Assembly: GCA_023639215.1 (NCBI GenBank)
Contig: CP097899.1
Coordinates: 2,481,001 to 2,545,000, forward strand
Source: Candidatus Pristimantibacillus lignocellulolyticus
GTDB lineage: Bacteria > Bacillota > Bacilli > Paenibacillales > Paenibacillaceae
Reading direction: 5' to 3'
DNA: 64,000 nucleotides
Below the pieces are notes generated by a model that saw nothing but the letters and a program-made list of their open reading frames with translations, did no database searches and had not been told where the DNA came from. A program made the position numbers and the translations under genes. Below, in pieces: positions 1 to 9,694 of the stretch; position 1 is the first letter of the stretch, and each line of letters begins with the position of its first letter.

Positions 1-136
1 TGACATATCTAATCTATCATTTCAATATATAAGATAGAAAATAAAAATAATGTATTAATTTCCTGTTGTTTCAAAATGTGAAATGAAGTAAAATTCTATT
101 GAGTTGTAAATATTTGGTTTGTTTTTGGGAGTCAAT

Positions 137-150
137 TAGACTTAAGTCTA
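137..150. promoter_or_regulatory. perfect 14-bp palindrome upstream of first gene
   Basis: TAGACTTAAGTCTA is its own reverse complement and lies about 85 bp upstream of the start at 236. It could be an operator for a dimeric regulator. No known consensus is recognised. The rest of positions 1-235 is AT-rich with no other clear signal. Confidence 0.3.
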
Positions 151-235
151 GTATCTGCTATTACTTAAGAAGGTTACAGCATTTCCCACATCGAGTTAGA
201 CTATTAATATGAGTTTATATGTTAGGGAGGTAACT

Positions 236-820
236 ATGGCGAAAGAAAGAGAATTATATATTGTTCTTACGAATACTGGCACTGTTCTAGCCAATGTTAT
301 TTCATATTGTACAAAAGAGCATCTTAGTCACGTATCCATTGCGTTTGATAGTGATCTAAGAGAAGTATATAGTTTTGGACGAAAGTACCAACGGAATCCT
401 TTCATTGGTGGATTTATTCGTGAAGACATTACAGGTCCAGTATTTTTACGTTCACAATGTGCGATATATCGAATTAAGGTTTCACAGCAATCGTACGATA
501 CAATTCGCACTCAGATAGATCACTTTATTCATTACTCTCATCATTATCATTATAATTTCCTTGGAATGATAGCCGTATATTTTAATATTCCATGGGATCG
601 TCGAAATCATTATTTTTGTTCGCAATTTGTTTCTACAATACTACTTAACGCTGAACTTGAACTATTCAATAAAGAAACGACTCTCGTTACTCCGGGTGAC
701 TTTCTCGATGCACAATTAGAACTTATCTATCGTGGCAGATTAAGAAGTTATCTAGGTGGTCTAAAGCATGATATTGGTGATAGTTTTCAACCAGCATATA
801 AGCTAGTTCAAAAGTTATGA
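236..820 (+). CDS. permuted papain-like (YiiX/NlpC-P60-type) protein
   Basis: A 194-residue soluble protein without signal peptide. A His in a SHVSIAFD context (His32) is followed about 95 residues later by a Cys in HYFCSQFVS (Cys128). This His-then-Cys order is the pattern of circularly permuted NlpC/P60 or papain-like enzymes, which act on amide or acyl bonds. The start at 236 was chosen over an in-frame ATG at 209 because AGGGAGG ends 5 nt before it. A terminator hairpin overlaps the stop codon, so it appears monocistronic. The fold assignment is inference from spaced residues; the substrate is unknown. Confidence 0.6.
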   Translation: MAKERELYIVLTNTGTVLANVISYCTKEHLSHVSIAFDSDLREVYSFGRKYQRNPFIGGFIREDITGPVFLRSQCAIYRIKVSQQSYDTIRTQIDHFIHYSHHYHYNFLGMIAVYFNIPWDRRNHYFCSQFVSTILLNAELELFNKETTLVTPGDFLDAQLELIYRGRLRSYLGGLKHDIGDSFQPAYKLVQKL

Positions 821-846
821 GAATAACGCTGAACTAGCTTTTTTAT
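800..846 (+). terminator. intrinsic terminator overlapping stop codon
   Basis: AAGCTAGTTC (800-809) pairs perfectly with GAACTAGCTT (831-840), followed by a T run. The left arm lies inside the last codons of the preceding gene. Confidence 0.8.
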
Positions 847-948
847 ATACATTTCTGACAATATACGCTAACATCATTGTAAGTATGTTTGTAGAATATG
901 ATGCTTAATTGTACAAACTATAAAATATTGTTCATGAAGAAATGCTTG

Positions 949-1014
949 ATGCTTCCGATGCTACTTTTCATTACAACGTAGTATTTCAGGAAGCATATGA
1001 AAAGTTTTAGGAGG
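949..1014 (+). promoter_or_regulatory. recurrent structured 5' leader, copy A (LapA-domain gene)
   Basis: Best-formed copy of the repeated leader. Stem a: ATGCTTCC (949-956) with GGAAGCAT (989-996), 8 bp. Stem b: ACTTTTCAT (963-971) with ATGAAAAGT (997-1005), 9 bp. The two stems interleave (a-b-a'-b'). The b' arm runs directly into TTTAGGAGG, the SD of the gene at 1022. Confidence 0.7.
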
Positions 1015-1021
1015 CAATAAG

Positions 1022-1351
1022 ATGAAAAGTCAATGGATGTTGTTGTTAGCATTTGTATTTGCACTAGTGATTGCAGTATTTGCCGTCATAAATGTGGAGC
1101 CTGTAGAAGTTAATTTCTTTTTTGGTCATACTTCGACCCCACTTATTCTCGTTATTCTATTCTCTACATTATTTGGTGGACTGACTGTAGGGGCATTAGG
1201 ACTTGTGCGTGTATATGTTCTACAACGTAAAGTAAAACAGTACGAGAAACAATTAGCGGGTTTTAATGTTGATGGTCATACAGACTATGAAGAAGTTATC
1301 GTAGAAGATAAGAAAGAAGCGGCAACAGAACAAGAAGATTTGAGTAAGTAG
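1022..1351 (+). CDS. LapA-domain (DUF1049) membrane protein
   Basis: A 109-residue protein with two hydrophobic segments (about 5-25 and 41-63) separated by NVEPVEVNFFFG, which is typical of the LapA/DUF1049 family. Both termini are probably cytoplasmic, with a charged, acidic tail from about residue 68 that may form a short coiled coil. In proteobacteria LapA works in envelope biogenesis; in Firmicutes the role is not established. The start follows TTTAGGAGG in leader copy A. Confidence 0.75.
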   Translation: MKSQWMLLLAFVFALVIAVFAVINVEPVEVNFFFGHTSTPLILVILFSTLFGGLTVGALGLVRVYVLQRKVKQYEKQLAGFNVDGHTDYEEVIVEDKKEAATEQEDLSK

Positions 1352-1460
1352 TGTGCATTGATTTTACATATACTGAAATAGAGAGTGAGTATTCTTCACG
1401 AATTGAAGGATGCCCTTTCATTCGAGTATCAATCTGTAGTAAAATATAATTAATGTTCGA

Positions 1461-1505
1461 TTAACTTTCCTGCATCACTTCGTTATCAAAGTCTGCTTTT
1501 TGAAC
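1461..1505 (-). repeat. partial copy of the intergenic repeat family (R1)
   Basis: Carries the family core CTTCGTTATCAAAGTC and CTTTTTGAAC, matching the end of the copy at 14693-14737. Only one end is present, so it is a fragment. It lies between the LapA gene and the small gene at 1532. Confidence 0.55.
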
Positions 1506-1531
1506 AACCATATAAAGGTAGGTGGACATAT

Positions 1532-1735
1532 ATGTCTAATGAAAACACTCAACAACCAGAAGAACAAGTAGAAGTAAAGCAACTTTCACAAGCTGAACGT
1601 GCTAAGCAACTTCTTGCTGCTCGTAAGCAACAAAAAGGCGGACCTGGCAAACAAGATTTGTCGACTGGTACTAAAAAATTAACTAGTCAAAATACAAAAA
1701 AGGTTAATAATCAACGTAAAAAAATGGGCGTATAA
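1532..1735 (+). CDS. small basic protein of unknown function
   Basis: A 67-residue hydrophilic protein with no membrane segment. The N-terminal third is acidic/Gln-rich, the middle has LSQAERAKQLLAARKQQKGG (probably helical), and the C-terminal half is Lys/Asn/Thr-rich. An AGGTAGGTGG site precedes the ATG and a strong terminator follows the stop, which supports expression. I do not recognise the family; the composition would fit a nucleic-acid-associated protein, but that is speculation. Confidence 0.6.
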   Translation: MSNENTQQPEEQVEVKQLSQAERAKQLLAARKQQKGGPGKQDLSTGTKKLTSQNTKKVNNQRKKMGV

Positions 1736-1789
1736 TGATGCGAATCATTTGCAATCAATTGGTTAATAACCGCTGATTACTGGGTACTT

Positions 1790-1836
1790 AAAAAGCCATG
1801 AAAGACTACATTATTGTAGTCTTTCATGGCTTTTTT
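1790..1836. terminator. bidirectional intrinsic terminator
   Basis: A 21-bp perfect stem with a 4-nt loop: left arm 1790-1810, right arm 1815-1835, core GCCATGAAAGACTACA. A-rich on one side and T-rich on the other, it sits between convergent genes (1532 + and 1853 -) and can stop transcription in both directions. Confidence 0.9.
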
Positions 1837-1852
1837 GAAGTCATTATATTTC

Positions 1853-3481
1853 TTACCGTTCACGAAATTCTTGAGGAGTTACACCAAAGCGATCCTTAAA
1901 CAATTTGATGAAGTAGCTTGTTTTCATATAGCCAATTGTCGCAGCTATCTCATAAATTTTATCTGAGGTTGAACGGAGTAGGTGGGCAGCCGTTTCCATC
2001 TTTAATCTAGACAAATACTCGCTAATCCCTTCGCCCGTTTCTAATTTATATACTTTAGATAAATAAGATGGGTTCAGGTGAACGTGATCTGCAATCGTTT
2101 GTAGAGATGCTTCGGTCAAATGTTGAGAAGCATATTCCTGTACTTTTTGTATAATACCCGTTCGTGAATCTTGTACACGGTCAAGCATAACAAGTTTATA
2201 GGCTGAATATACTTCATCAGTCCAAGATTTCAATTGAGCAATCGTATGGAAGTGTGGGCCATTCATTAATTGATTGAATTCTGCCCCAAGGCAGTCTACT
2301 AACCGCAATTTGTTTTTATGAATGGAATAACTTAGTGAGCTTACGATACAATAATATGTTTCTAAAATATACTCGTGCGAATCTCCACGATCTTGCTCTA
2401 ACTCCTCGTAAATCAATGTTAACTTTTGATCTACTGCATCCCATTGACCTGTTTCTAACAAATGATTAAGAAGTGGTGGGGTATACAAGTGTGTCAATGA
2501 GTGAGCATTCTCATTTTCATATTGCTCGTCCTCATTCAATGTGAGCAAAAAATCTCTTTCACTCCCAATGCGCTGACGAAAACTTCTAATTAAATCTTCA
2601 TACTGAGCTGATAAATGTACAGGAAATATTCCAATCTTGCTTAGTACTAAAGAAATAGTCCCCTTCAAATATAATTTCACATAATGTTGGAGCTGAGCGG
2701 CCTTTTGTTCGACAGCTACAGGATTCATTAATTGTGAGATTCTCGAGGTTGATAACCCCTCTCGAGGTAGTATGAGGAATACATAATAGCCGTAGCTATC
2801 TTTGACATACCAAAGTCGATAATCTTCATTAAAAATTTCTTCTGCTATATTACAAACTGCATATTCAAGCAATGAGATGTCACTGTCACTTTGATCGTAA
2901 AAATAATCCTCCATACGCATTAGCATCATGTAACAAGTTAATCCACATTCAATCGGTAACTCCAACATTTTAATACGCTTTTCAAGCTGCTCCTTACTTA
3001 TCTGCTCACCATTAAGTAAGGAGTTTAATAGATGGGATCGTAAGATAGGTAGATTTATCTGAATAGATGCCAATGCTTTTTGGTGAGAACTAATCTCGTT
3101 CCAACGGCTCTCTAACTCGTTTATGGCACCTTGAACAGCTTCAAGTAGCTCGTCGTCTTCGACTGGCTTTAATAAGTAGTCGCTAGCTTGATTTTGGAGA
3201 GCTCGTTTTGCATATTCGAAATCATTGTAACCAGAAAGCAAAATGCATTTTATATGGTCCCAGGATGCTCTAATAGACTCTATTAGGTCAAGGCCGGATA
3301 TTCCAGGCATGCGAATATCGGTAATGACGATATCAATCGGAGTCATTCTCAATATATCAAGAGCCTCAGATGCTGAATGAGCCTGATAAACAGATGATAT
3401 ATTGATGCTGCTCCAGTCTAGATTAGTTGCAAGATCTTCAACCAAATCTGGTTGATCATCTACTATTAATAATTGATACAT
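1853..3481 (-). CDS. YesN-family response regulator (REC + AraC HTH)
   Basis: A 542-residue cytosolic transcription factor. The N-terminal receiver domain (about 1-120) has LLIVDD and the phospho-acceptor Asp55 in ITDIRMPG. A long linker leads to an AraC-type double helix-turn-helix at about 440-542, with LQTIADHVHLNPSYLSKVY and a terminal FGVTPQEFRE. The start at 3481 is preferred over an upstream GTG (3502) because AAGGAG lies at the right distance. It follows its partner kinase by about 50 bp in one operon. The divergent binding-protein gene at 5613 is the likely target. Confidence 0.9.
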   Translation of the reverse strand: MYQLLIVDDQPDLVEDLATNLDWSSINISSVYQAHSASEALDILRMTPIDIVITDIRMPGISGLDLIESIRASWDHIKCILLSGYNDFEYAKRALQNQASDYLLKPVEDDELLEAVQGAINELESRWNEISSHQKALASIQINLPILRSHLLNSLLNGEQISKEQLEKRIKMLELPIECGLTCYMMLMRMEDYFYDQSDSDISLLEYAVCNIAEEIFNEDYRLWYVKDSYGYYVFLILPREGLSTSRISQLMNPVAVEQKAAQLQHYVKLYLKGTISLVLSKIGIFPVHLSAQYEDLIRSFRQRIGSERDFLLTLNEDEQYENENAHSLTHLYTPPLLNHLLETGQWDAVDQKLTLIYEELEQDRGDSHEYILETYYCIVSSLSYSIHKNKLRLVDCLGAEFNQLMNGPHFHTIAQLKSWTDEVYSAYKLVMLDRVQDSRTGIIQKVQEYASQHLTEASLQTIADHVHLNPSYLSKVYKLETGEGISEYLSRLKMETAAHLLRSTSDKIYEIAATIGYMKTSYFIKLFKDRFGVTPQEFRER

Positions 3482-3528
3482 GTCAAGCAACTCCTTCGAC
3501 ACTTCATGATGGTTAAACGTTAATATTG

Positions 3529-5262
3529 TTATTCCTTACTAGGACTAATCCACGATAGACGAACGATTAAGCCGCCGCTTGGTCTGATTGAGAAATTAAT
3601 GGAAGCCTCGGGCCCAAATTGAAAAATCATACGTTGTCTAATATTCCACAATGCGCAACCACTGTTATCATCTGGTGTGTCAAACAATTTATGTTCAAGC
3701 ATCTCTAATTGTTCTTCTGTCATACCTACCCCATTGTCCTCTACAATAATGGAATGAAAGTTCCCGACGGTTTCAGCTGAAATCGTAATTATACCATCAC
3801 CATCATATTGCTCAATCCCGTGCAGTACAGCATTCTCTGCAATTGGCTGAAGTAACAGACGAGGAATTTCAAGATCAAGCATATATTCGGGAATTTCTAT
3901 ATGGTAAGACATGTGTTGAATATGAAATTGTTGAATTTCGAGATAGCTTCTGAGTAACTCCACTTCTTCAGTAAGTGTAGCTGTTAGCTTCTCAACCCTA
4001 GTTGTATATCGATAATATTTAGAAAGATGCATCGATAAGGTCATAACGGATTCCGTCTTATTCAATCTTGCTAGACTTCGTATTAATGCAAAGCAATTGT
4101 ATAGAAAATGAGGATTAATCTGCGATTGCAATTGCTTTACATTCGCTTCTCTTAGACGTAACTCCTCCATATATACTTTCTCAATTAATCGTTCAGTTTC
4201 TGCAGTCATATCGTTAAACCGCTCAAATAAATATGAAAACTCATTTTTCGGATTAACTTTTATTCGAGTAGAATAGTCACCATCTTGAAGCTTTCTAACA
4301 TTTCGAATTAACAAAGCAATGGGACGTTGAACATTACGATACAATAAGTAACCAGCAAGTAGACTCATAACAAGCAATAAGACAACAGAAACATAAAATA
4401 AAATTTGAGTTTTAACAATCGGTTGTAACATATTATCAATCGGTACATAGTCAACGAGATACCAACCTAAAGTGTCTATAGGTGCAAACAATACTAAGTA
4501 TTCTTGTTTTGAAATGTTAATGATTTGATTACTGGATGTAGGAACAAGTTTTTCGGACTGAATAAGATCACTTATTGTTGTAATCGTTGTTTTATCTGAA
4601 TTTTTATTTTGAATAGAGCTGCCGTCCATATTATATAGGAAAGGGTCACCTTTTCCTGTCTCTTTGAATGTGTCCAAATCTTTAATAATATGTTCTTCAG
4701 GGAAAGAAATCTCAATAATAATACCAGCTTCATTAAGATTAGCAATTTTATTTTTGGGTCTTACAATATGACGAACAAAACGCTTCTGGGAAATATTTTG
4801 CGTAATGACTTCCTGGTACTTCCATTCTGGCGCAAGTAGACTTTTCACTTTATCTAAGTCATATGAAAGATATCTATTCGTAGAGACAAACTCTTGGTTG
4901 GAAGGGGCGAGAATACTATACTGAGTATCCCAGCGCTGGGATACATTAAGTAACCGCAAACGCTCCATTATTCGAAGCCGCTCATTATTACGTTCGTAAA
5001 CGCTATCTGTTAAATGGAGTGTTTGTAGTGACTGAATATGTATGTCCTCATTTAATAAGAAGCCTAGAGAGGTTAACGTTGTGACACTTTTATCAAATTC
5101 ATTAGCAAGAAAATTAATATCCTTTTGCTTTAGAGAGCGAACCTCATCCTTAATAACTTGAATACTTGTTTGCATAGATAATGTATAAAGTAAAATAATC
5201 GGAATTAACAACAGAATGATAAGCGATATGATTTTTGCGAATGTGTTTTCTCGTAACCTCAT
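3529..5262 (-). CDS. YesM-family sensor histidine kinase
   Basis: A 577-residue membrane kinase. TM1 is at about 10-29, an extracellular sensor at 30-283, TM2 at about 285-305 and HAMP at about 307-360. The phosphorylated His385 lies in QINPHFLYN, the ATPase N-box is ENAVLHG (476-482) and the G1 box is DNGVG (509-513). It pairs with the YesN regulator directly downstream. Kinases of this class usually sense carbohydrates, often through a neighbouring binding protein; the divergent lipoprotein gene at 5613 fits. The ligand cannot be read from sequence. Confidence 0.92.
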   Translation of the reverse strand: MRLRENTFAKIISLIILLLIPIILLYTLSMQTSIQVIKDEVRSLKQKDINFLANEFDKSVTTLTSLGFLLNEDIHIQSLQTLHLTDSVYERNNERLRIMERLRLLNVSQRWDTQYSILAPSNQEFVSTNRYLSYDLDKVKSLLAPEWKYQEVITQNISQKRFVRHIVRPKNKIANLNEAGIIIEISFPEEHIIKDLDTFKETGKGDPFLYNMDGSSIQNKNSDKTTITTISDLIQSEKLVPTSSNQIINISKQEYLVLFAPIDTLGWYLVDYVPIDNMLQPIVKTQILFYVSVVLLLVMSLLAGYLLYRNVQRPIALLIRNVRKLQDGDYSTRIKVNPKNEFSYLFERFNDMTAETERLIEKVYMEELRLREANVKQLQSQINPHFLYNCFALIRSLARLNKTESVMTLSMHLSKYYRYTTRVEKLTATLTEEVELLRSYLEIQQFHIQHMSYHIEIPEYMLDLEIPRLLLQPIAENAVLHGIEQYDGDGIITISAETVGNFHSIIVEDNGVGMTEEQLEMLEHKLFDTPDDNSGCALWNIRQRMIFQFGPEASINFSIRPSGGLIVRLSWISPSKE

Positions 5263-5612
5263 CTCATAACCTCTCTTTTCAAAGCAGTGGTGTTGCTAGA
5301 ATTATGATACAGCAATGAGTAAAAATTACAATTTAATTTTATTGAATTCATCGATTGCTATTGTTTCATAATTTACATTGGTCATGCATTGGAATACTTG
5401 ATTTGATGGGTTATTATAGATCTGGCTAGTAAAAATATCCATTAACTACATAACTGCTGACAATTGATCTTGAAGCTATGAAAGAGTGGGTAAGATAATG
5501 GCATCAATCTAAAGATAATAGCATTTCAAATAGTTATTGCTAATACTATGATTAATTCATAACAAATGGTATTAGTCATTTTGATTTCATTTTACATATA
5601 GGGAGCGAAATA
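5263..5612. other. divergent intergenic region between kinase and binding-protein genes
   Basis: About 350 bp, AT-rich, holding promoters for both directions. A direct repeat-like pair, AAGATAATGGCATCAA and AAGATAATAGCATTTC (about 5492-5528), could be regulator sites. No structured RNA or terminator was seen. Confidence 0.4.
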
Positions 5613-7334
5613 ATGAACAAAATATTATCAGTACTATTGATTTTGTCATTTGTTATAGTAATTACTTCATGTTATGGGGTAAACACTGATGATGAGGAAA
5701 AGACAAATAATAACTCCAAATCAAAGGGGATTATCGACAGTGGAAATAATGAAATATTTGTAGATGGTAAATATTCAACTCCAATTACGTTAACAACAGT
5801 ATGGGGTATTCCTGAGAACGGTGCTGTGTTCAAAGAAGGAGAGAGTATTGAAAACAATGTGCATACACAAATCATCAAGGATCAACTAGGCATTGAGATC
5901 AAGTATGATTGGGTTGTTACGAATACCAATGACGCTTACAAAACAAAACTTCGTCTGATGCTTTCTTCTGAGGAGAAAATGCCAGATGTTATTTCGTACC
6001 GTGGAGATTTAGAAACGGTTAATATGCTAATCGACTCTGGACAATTTATGTCAGTTGGTGAGTTAGTAGAAAAATATGCTAATGACACTTATAAAGAAGG
6101 TCTTGCTCTTGATCCTGGGATTTGGTTGCCAATTACTCGCGAAGGTGAAAAGATGGCACTTCCAATTTTAGACTATGCTTATAACGACGATCATGTTATG
6201 TGGATTCGTCAAGACTGGTTAGATAAGTTGAAAATTAAAGCACCAACAACGATCGCTGAGCTTGAAACAGTGATGGAAGCATTTGTGAACGATGATCCTG
6301 ATCAAAATGGTGTAAAAGATACGATCGGTTTGGCAACAGGATTTAAAAATGGATTTAGTACTTGGATGTCTGATATTGGCTTCGTATTTGGTGCATATGG
6401 CACAATGCCTAGTCAATGGAATTTGAACGATGAAGGAACATTAGTAAACGGTTCTATAGATCCAGCAGCGAAAGATGCACTAGCTACGTTGAAGTCTTGG
6501 ATGGAAAAAGGATATATTTCCGAAGATTCTACTTTGTATGATGAGATAAATGGAACTGAGTTATTTACTAAAGGTGAAGCTGGAATTATGGTAGGACGTA
6601 ACTGGCTTCCAGAATGGCCTTTCCCAGAACTTCTCACTAACGTACCTGGTGCAAGCTACAAGGCATACCCAATTCCTGCCGGTCCCGATGGGAAAATTGG
6701 TTCGGCTGGAGGTAATCCTCCTGTAAATGGATATCTCTTTGTTAACAAAAATGCTAAGCACCCAGAAGCAATTATTCATTACTACAACTGGTTCTTCGAT
6801 AATTTGGCTGACCCGCAACCAGGCAGTAAATTCGAGAACGGTTTTGCAGAAGGTTATGATTACGCGGTACTACCTGATGGAAGTCTAACGGCTGATGCTG
6901 AGTTATATCCAGAGCTATTTCCTGGTTTGAAGGGTCAAACTGCTCCAGTACTTTACTATACATTAACTTATGAAGGTGCACGTATTCCGACGCTATATGC
7001 TGACACTCATATTAAACTTGCCAATGGTGAGGCACCTGAATCACCTTACGAAAAACAAGTGTTTAATACTAGAAGGAAAGAAAATATAGATGCAATGAAA
7101 ATTATTGTTGATCAAAAAAACATTCGTATGAAAGGCTACTATTTGGGACCGATAACCGAGACAATGCAAAGTAAAAATGAGCTTCTTAATCAGCTTGTTA
7201 ACGAAACATATAGTAAAATAATATATGGACAACAGCCAATTGATGCGTTCGATACGATGGTAGGAAATTGGTTGATATCTGGTGGAGAGGAAATTACAAC
7301 AGAAGTTAACGACTGGTATAAAAGTACGCAATAA
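5613..7334 (+). CDS. extracellular solute-binding lipoprotein (LplA/family 1 sugar-binding type)
   Basis: A 573-residue binding protein exported as a lipoprotein: a hydrophobic N-terminus ends in the lipobox ITSC with acylated Cys20. The body (for example WIRQDWLDKLKI, GLATG, GRNWLPEWPFPEL) resembles the large family 1 sugar-binding proteins abundant in Paenibacillus. AGGGAG precedes the ATG. No permease or ATPase genes follow; the next gene is an MFS exporter. It is divergent from a YesM/YesN pair, so it may act as ligand-capturing partner of the sensor, or serve permeases encoded elsewhere. Confidence 0.85.
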   Translation: MNKILSVLLILSFVIVITSCYGVNTDDEEKTNNNSKSKGIIDSGNNEIFVDGKYSTPITLTTVWGIPENGAVFKEGESIENNVHTQIIKDQLGIEIKYDWVVTNTNDAYKTKLRLMLSSEEKMPDVISYRGDLETVNMLIDSGQFMSVGELVEKYANDTYKEGLALDPGIWLPITREGEKMALPILDYAYNDDHVMWIRQDWLDKLKIKAPTTIAELETVMEAFVNDDPDQNGVKDTIGLATGFKNGFSTWMSDIGFVFGAYGTMPSQWNLNDEGTLVNGSIDPAAKDALATLKSWMEKGYISEDSTLYDEINGTELFTKGEAGIMVGRNWLPEWPFPELLTNVPGASYKAYPIPAGPDGKIGSAGGNPPVNGYLFVNKNAKHPEAIIHYYNWFFDNLADPQPGSKFENGFAEGYDYAVLPDGSLTADAELYPELFPGLKGQTAPVLYYTLTYEGARIPTLYADTHIKLANGEAPESPYEKQVFNTRRKENIDAMKIIVDQKNIRMKGYYLGPITETMQSKNELLNQLVNETYSKIIYGQQPIDAFDTMVGNWLISGGEEITTEVNDWYKSTQ

Positions 7335-7562
7335 ATCGATAATGTTCGTTTTGTTAAAGGAAGTTGGCTCGTATGAAATAGAGCAACTGTGAATGCAATT
7401 AGTTAAAGCATTTGTTATAATACTTTTTAGTTAATCCCCCTTACTAACTATAAAAGGTGAAAGTCCATGTTATCATTTTCTAGACTAATTAAGTGCAAGC
7501 CTGTAATCCCTTAATTTATTCCTAACTTATTGAGATTTTAATTGATAAGGGGGAAATAGGCT

Positions 7563-8750
7563 GTGAACCAAAAAATCTCAAATCCTTCATTACTGTTATT
7601 AATTATTCTTGTGGCTTTTCCACAAATTAGTGAAACGATATATACTCCTTCTTTACCAGATATCGCTCAGTCCTTAGGAGCGAGTAATAATATGATCCAA
7701 CTTACGCTCAGCATTTATTTTGTAGGTTTTGCAGTTGGTGTATTTTGTTGGGGAAGGTTTTCAGATTTCATTGGAAGGCGCCCAGCTATGCTGTGGGGCA
7801 TTCTAGTTTATGGGATAGGGAGTTTCTTCTGCTATCTTTCTAATTCAGTCGAGTGGTTGTTGATCTGTAGATTCATTCAGGCTTTTGGTGCTAGTGCTGG
7901 ATCAGTAATTACACAAACGATCTTGCGTGAGAGTATAGAGGGAGCCAAGCGTCATGCGGTATTCGCTCAGATTTCAGCAGCACTTGCATTTACCCCTGCT
8001 ATAGGTCCACTTCTTGGTGGATGGATAGACCAATTGCTAGGTTTTAGAGCAGTGTTTTTCACATTGGTATTGATGAGTATTGTCATTCTAATGTATACGT
8101 GGACTGCTTTGCCTGAAACCAAGGTGACAGCAAGAGTGAAAATAGACATCTTATCTATAGCTAAGCGTCTAATTACAGATCGAAGAGTTTTGGGGTTTGG
8201 TTTTCTCATTGGCGCAACCAATGGAATATTGTTTAGCTATTATGCTGAAGCACCATTTATATTTATAGATTTTTTTCAAATGGAGCCTGGTTGGTTTGGT
8301 TTTTTTGGAATCTTTGTAGCATTGTCATCTATAGTTGGAGCAATGTTATCGAAAAAACTAATCTTAAATTTGCGTCCTGAGAAAATAATAGTGTACGGAT
8401 CTATTATTTCAATGATAGGTGCTATTACTTTACTATGCTTTGCTATTATTGGTATAAAGGTATCCACGATTGATCTACTGATAATGGTAGTGTGTATATT
8501 TATTATTCTCCTTGGTATCGGTATGTCAATTCCGAATTGTCTTAGTCTAGCATTAGTCAATTATGGTGATGTACTTGGAACAGCAGGAGCAATCTTCGGA
8601 TTGGGTTATTACATTATAGTTAGCCTTATTACTACAGGAATGAGTCTTCTACACAATGAATCCTTGCTGAGGATGCCAATGTATTTTGTATGTTTGACTG
8701 TTGCTATGGTACTAGTGAGCCATAGGCTAGTTAAATATGAGTCGAGGTAG
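7563..8750 (+). CDS. MFS drug-resistance transporter, Bcr/CflA type
   Basis: A 395-residue inner-membrane protein with 12 predicted membrane helices. ISETIYTPSLPDIAQSLG near the N-terminus and motif A GRFSDFIGRRP (64-74) are typical of the Bcr/CflA subfamily of proton-coupled drug exporters. The start is GTG behind AAGGGGG. A strong terminator follows, so it is probably monocistronic. The substrate is unknown. Confidence 0.87.
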   Translation: MNQKISNPSLLLLIILVAFPQISETIYTPSLPDIAQSLGASNNMIQLTLSIYFVGFAVGVFCWGRFSDFIGRRPAMLWGILVYGIGSFFCYLSNSVEWLLICRFIQAFGASAGSVITQTILRESIEGAKRHAVFAQISAALAFTPAIGPLLGGWIDQLLGFRAVFFTLVLMSIVILMYTWTALPETKVTARVKIDILSIAKRLITDRRVLGFGFLIGATNGILFSYYAEAPFIFIDFFQMEPGWFGFFGIFVALSSIVGAMLSKKLILNLRPEKIIVYGSIISMIGAITLLCFAIIGIKVSTIDLLIMVVCIFIILLGIGMSIPNCLSLALVNYGDVLGTAGAIFGLGYYIIVSLITTGMSLLHNESLLRMPMYFVCLTVAMVLVSHRLVKYESR

Positions 8751-8800
8751 ATTGGTTCTCCCTAAATTCGTTAACAATTAATTTCATATGCATGGAACGA

Positions 8801-8841
8801 AAGTTGTCCTCTGGTTGAATACGAGAGGACAACTTTTTTAG
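8801..8841 (+). terminator. intrinsic terminator after MFS gene
   Basis: AAGTTGTCCTCT (8801-8812) pairs with AGAGGACAACTT (8824-8835), followed by a T run. Confidence 0.88.
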
Positions 8842-8998
8842 TAAATGAAGCAAGCTATATAAGAATTTGAAAAATTGGATTTTTCTTTTTGATGTGGTAC
8901 CGTTTTTTGCTAACAAATGGTTGAATGAAAAAGTGTAGCTCCTAGCATAATGTAAAGAAGAGAATGAATTGATAAGCATACTAACGGAGGGCTTAATC

Positions 8999-9694
8999 AT
9001 GCAAGCTAGTCAATCACTAAAAATATTTTTGCTAGCGGGTGTAAAAACATCACCGTCGGCCTTTCATGCACTTGAACATGCATTAGTCGATAATTTACAA
9101 CAGAAAGGCATTACACCTGATATCGAACTTTTATTTCCATATGGAGATGCTGAGCGCAGTTTAATGCGCCAATTATATGAAGTACGTGCTGATCTTTCAA
9201 GAAAAGCAAAGCTCGCAGGTTATGGCGGTAGAAAAGTCTGGGAACGCATTAACTCGTCTTGTGAGGTCCCAAAACTATTGTTGATTGGACATAGTGGGGG
9301 CGGAGTCGCCGCGTATCAGATAGCTAGGAAACTCCATGAAGATCAATTACCCATTGATTCTAAAGTCGTTCAAATAGGCTCACCGAAAACGAGAATTATT
9401 CCGCAACTAAAGGAGCGGGTTGGTTATATACATTCAATAGATAATGACGGTAAAGTTAAAGATCCTATTAGTCGTCTAGGTAGCTGGGGAGGATGGAGTT
9501 ACATTACACCAGAAATTCCGTTACCCCATTGGGATTCACAAAAATATGCTCCGGGCTACATAGAGGGCATTCGTACTTTAGGTGGTCATGCAGATTATTT
9601 TCGGCAGAGTGAACAATTTAGTGATGAACATCGTGCGTGTAATTTAGACAAGACGATGTCTAGTCTCAACGCTTACTTGAAGGAATGGCTGTAA
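8999..9694 (+). CDS. alpha/beta-hydrolase (lipase-like)
   Basis: A 231-residue cytosolic protein. The nucleophile elbow GHSGGG (97-102, Ser99) follows LLLI, the usual strand before the elbow. A GGHADYF segment near the C-terminus may supply the catalytic His. The start at 8999 was chosen over 8969 because GGAGGG lies at proper spacing. The substrate is unknown; members of this group act on esters or lipids. Confidence 0.75.
   Translation: MQASQSLKIFLLAGVKTSPSAFHALEHALVDNLQQKGITPDIELLFPYGDAERSLMRQLYEVRADLSRKAKLAGYGGRKVWERINSSCEVPKLLLIGHSGGGVAAYQIARKLHEDQLPIDSKVVQIGSPKTRIIPQLKERVGYIHSIDNDGKVKDPISRLGSWGGWSYITPEIPLPHWDSQKYAPGYIEGIRTLGGHADYFRQSEQFSDEHRACNLDKTMSSLNAYLKEWL

Noticed and set aside
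949..1014. Coaxial H-type pseudoknot as the leader fold
   Set aside because: The 6-nt connector between arms a and b seems too short to span both stacked helices when a' and b' abut; alternative pairing is preferred, though probing would be decisive.
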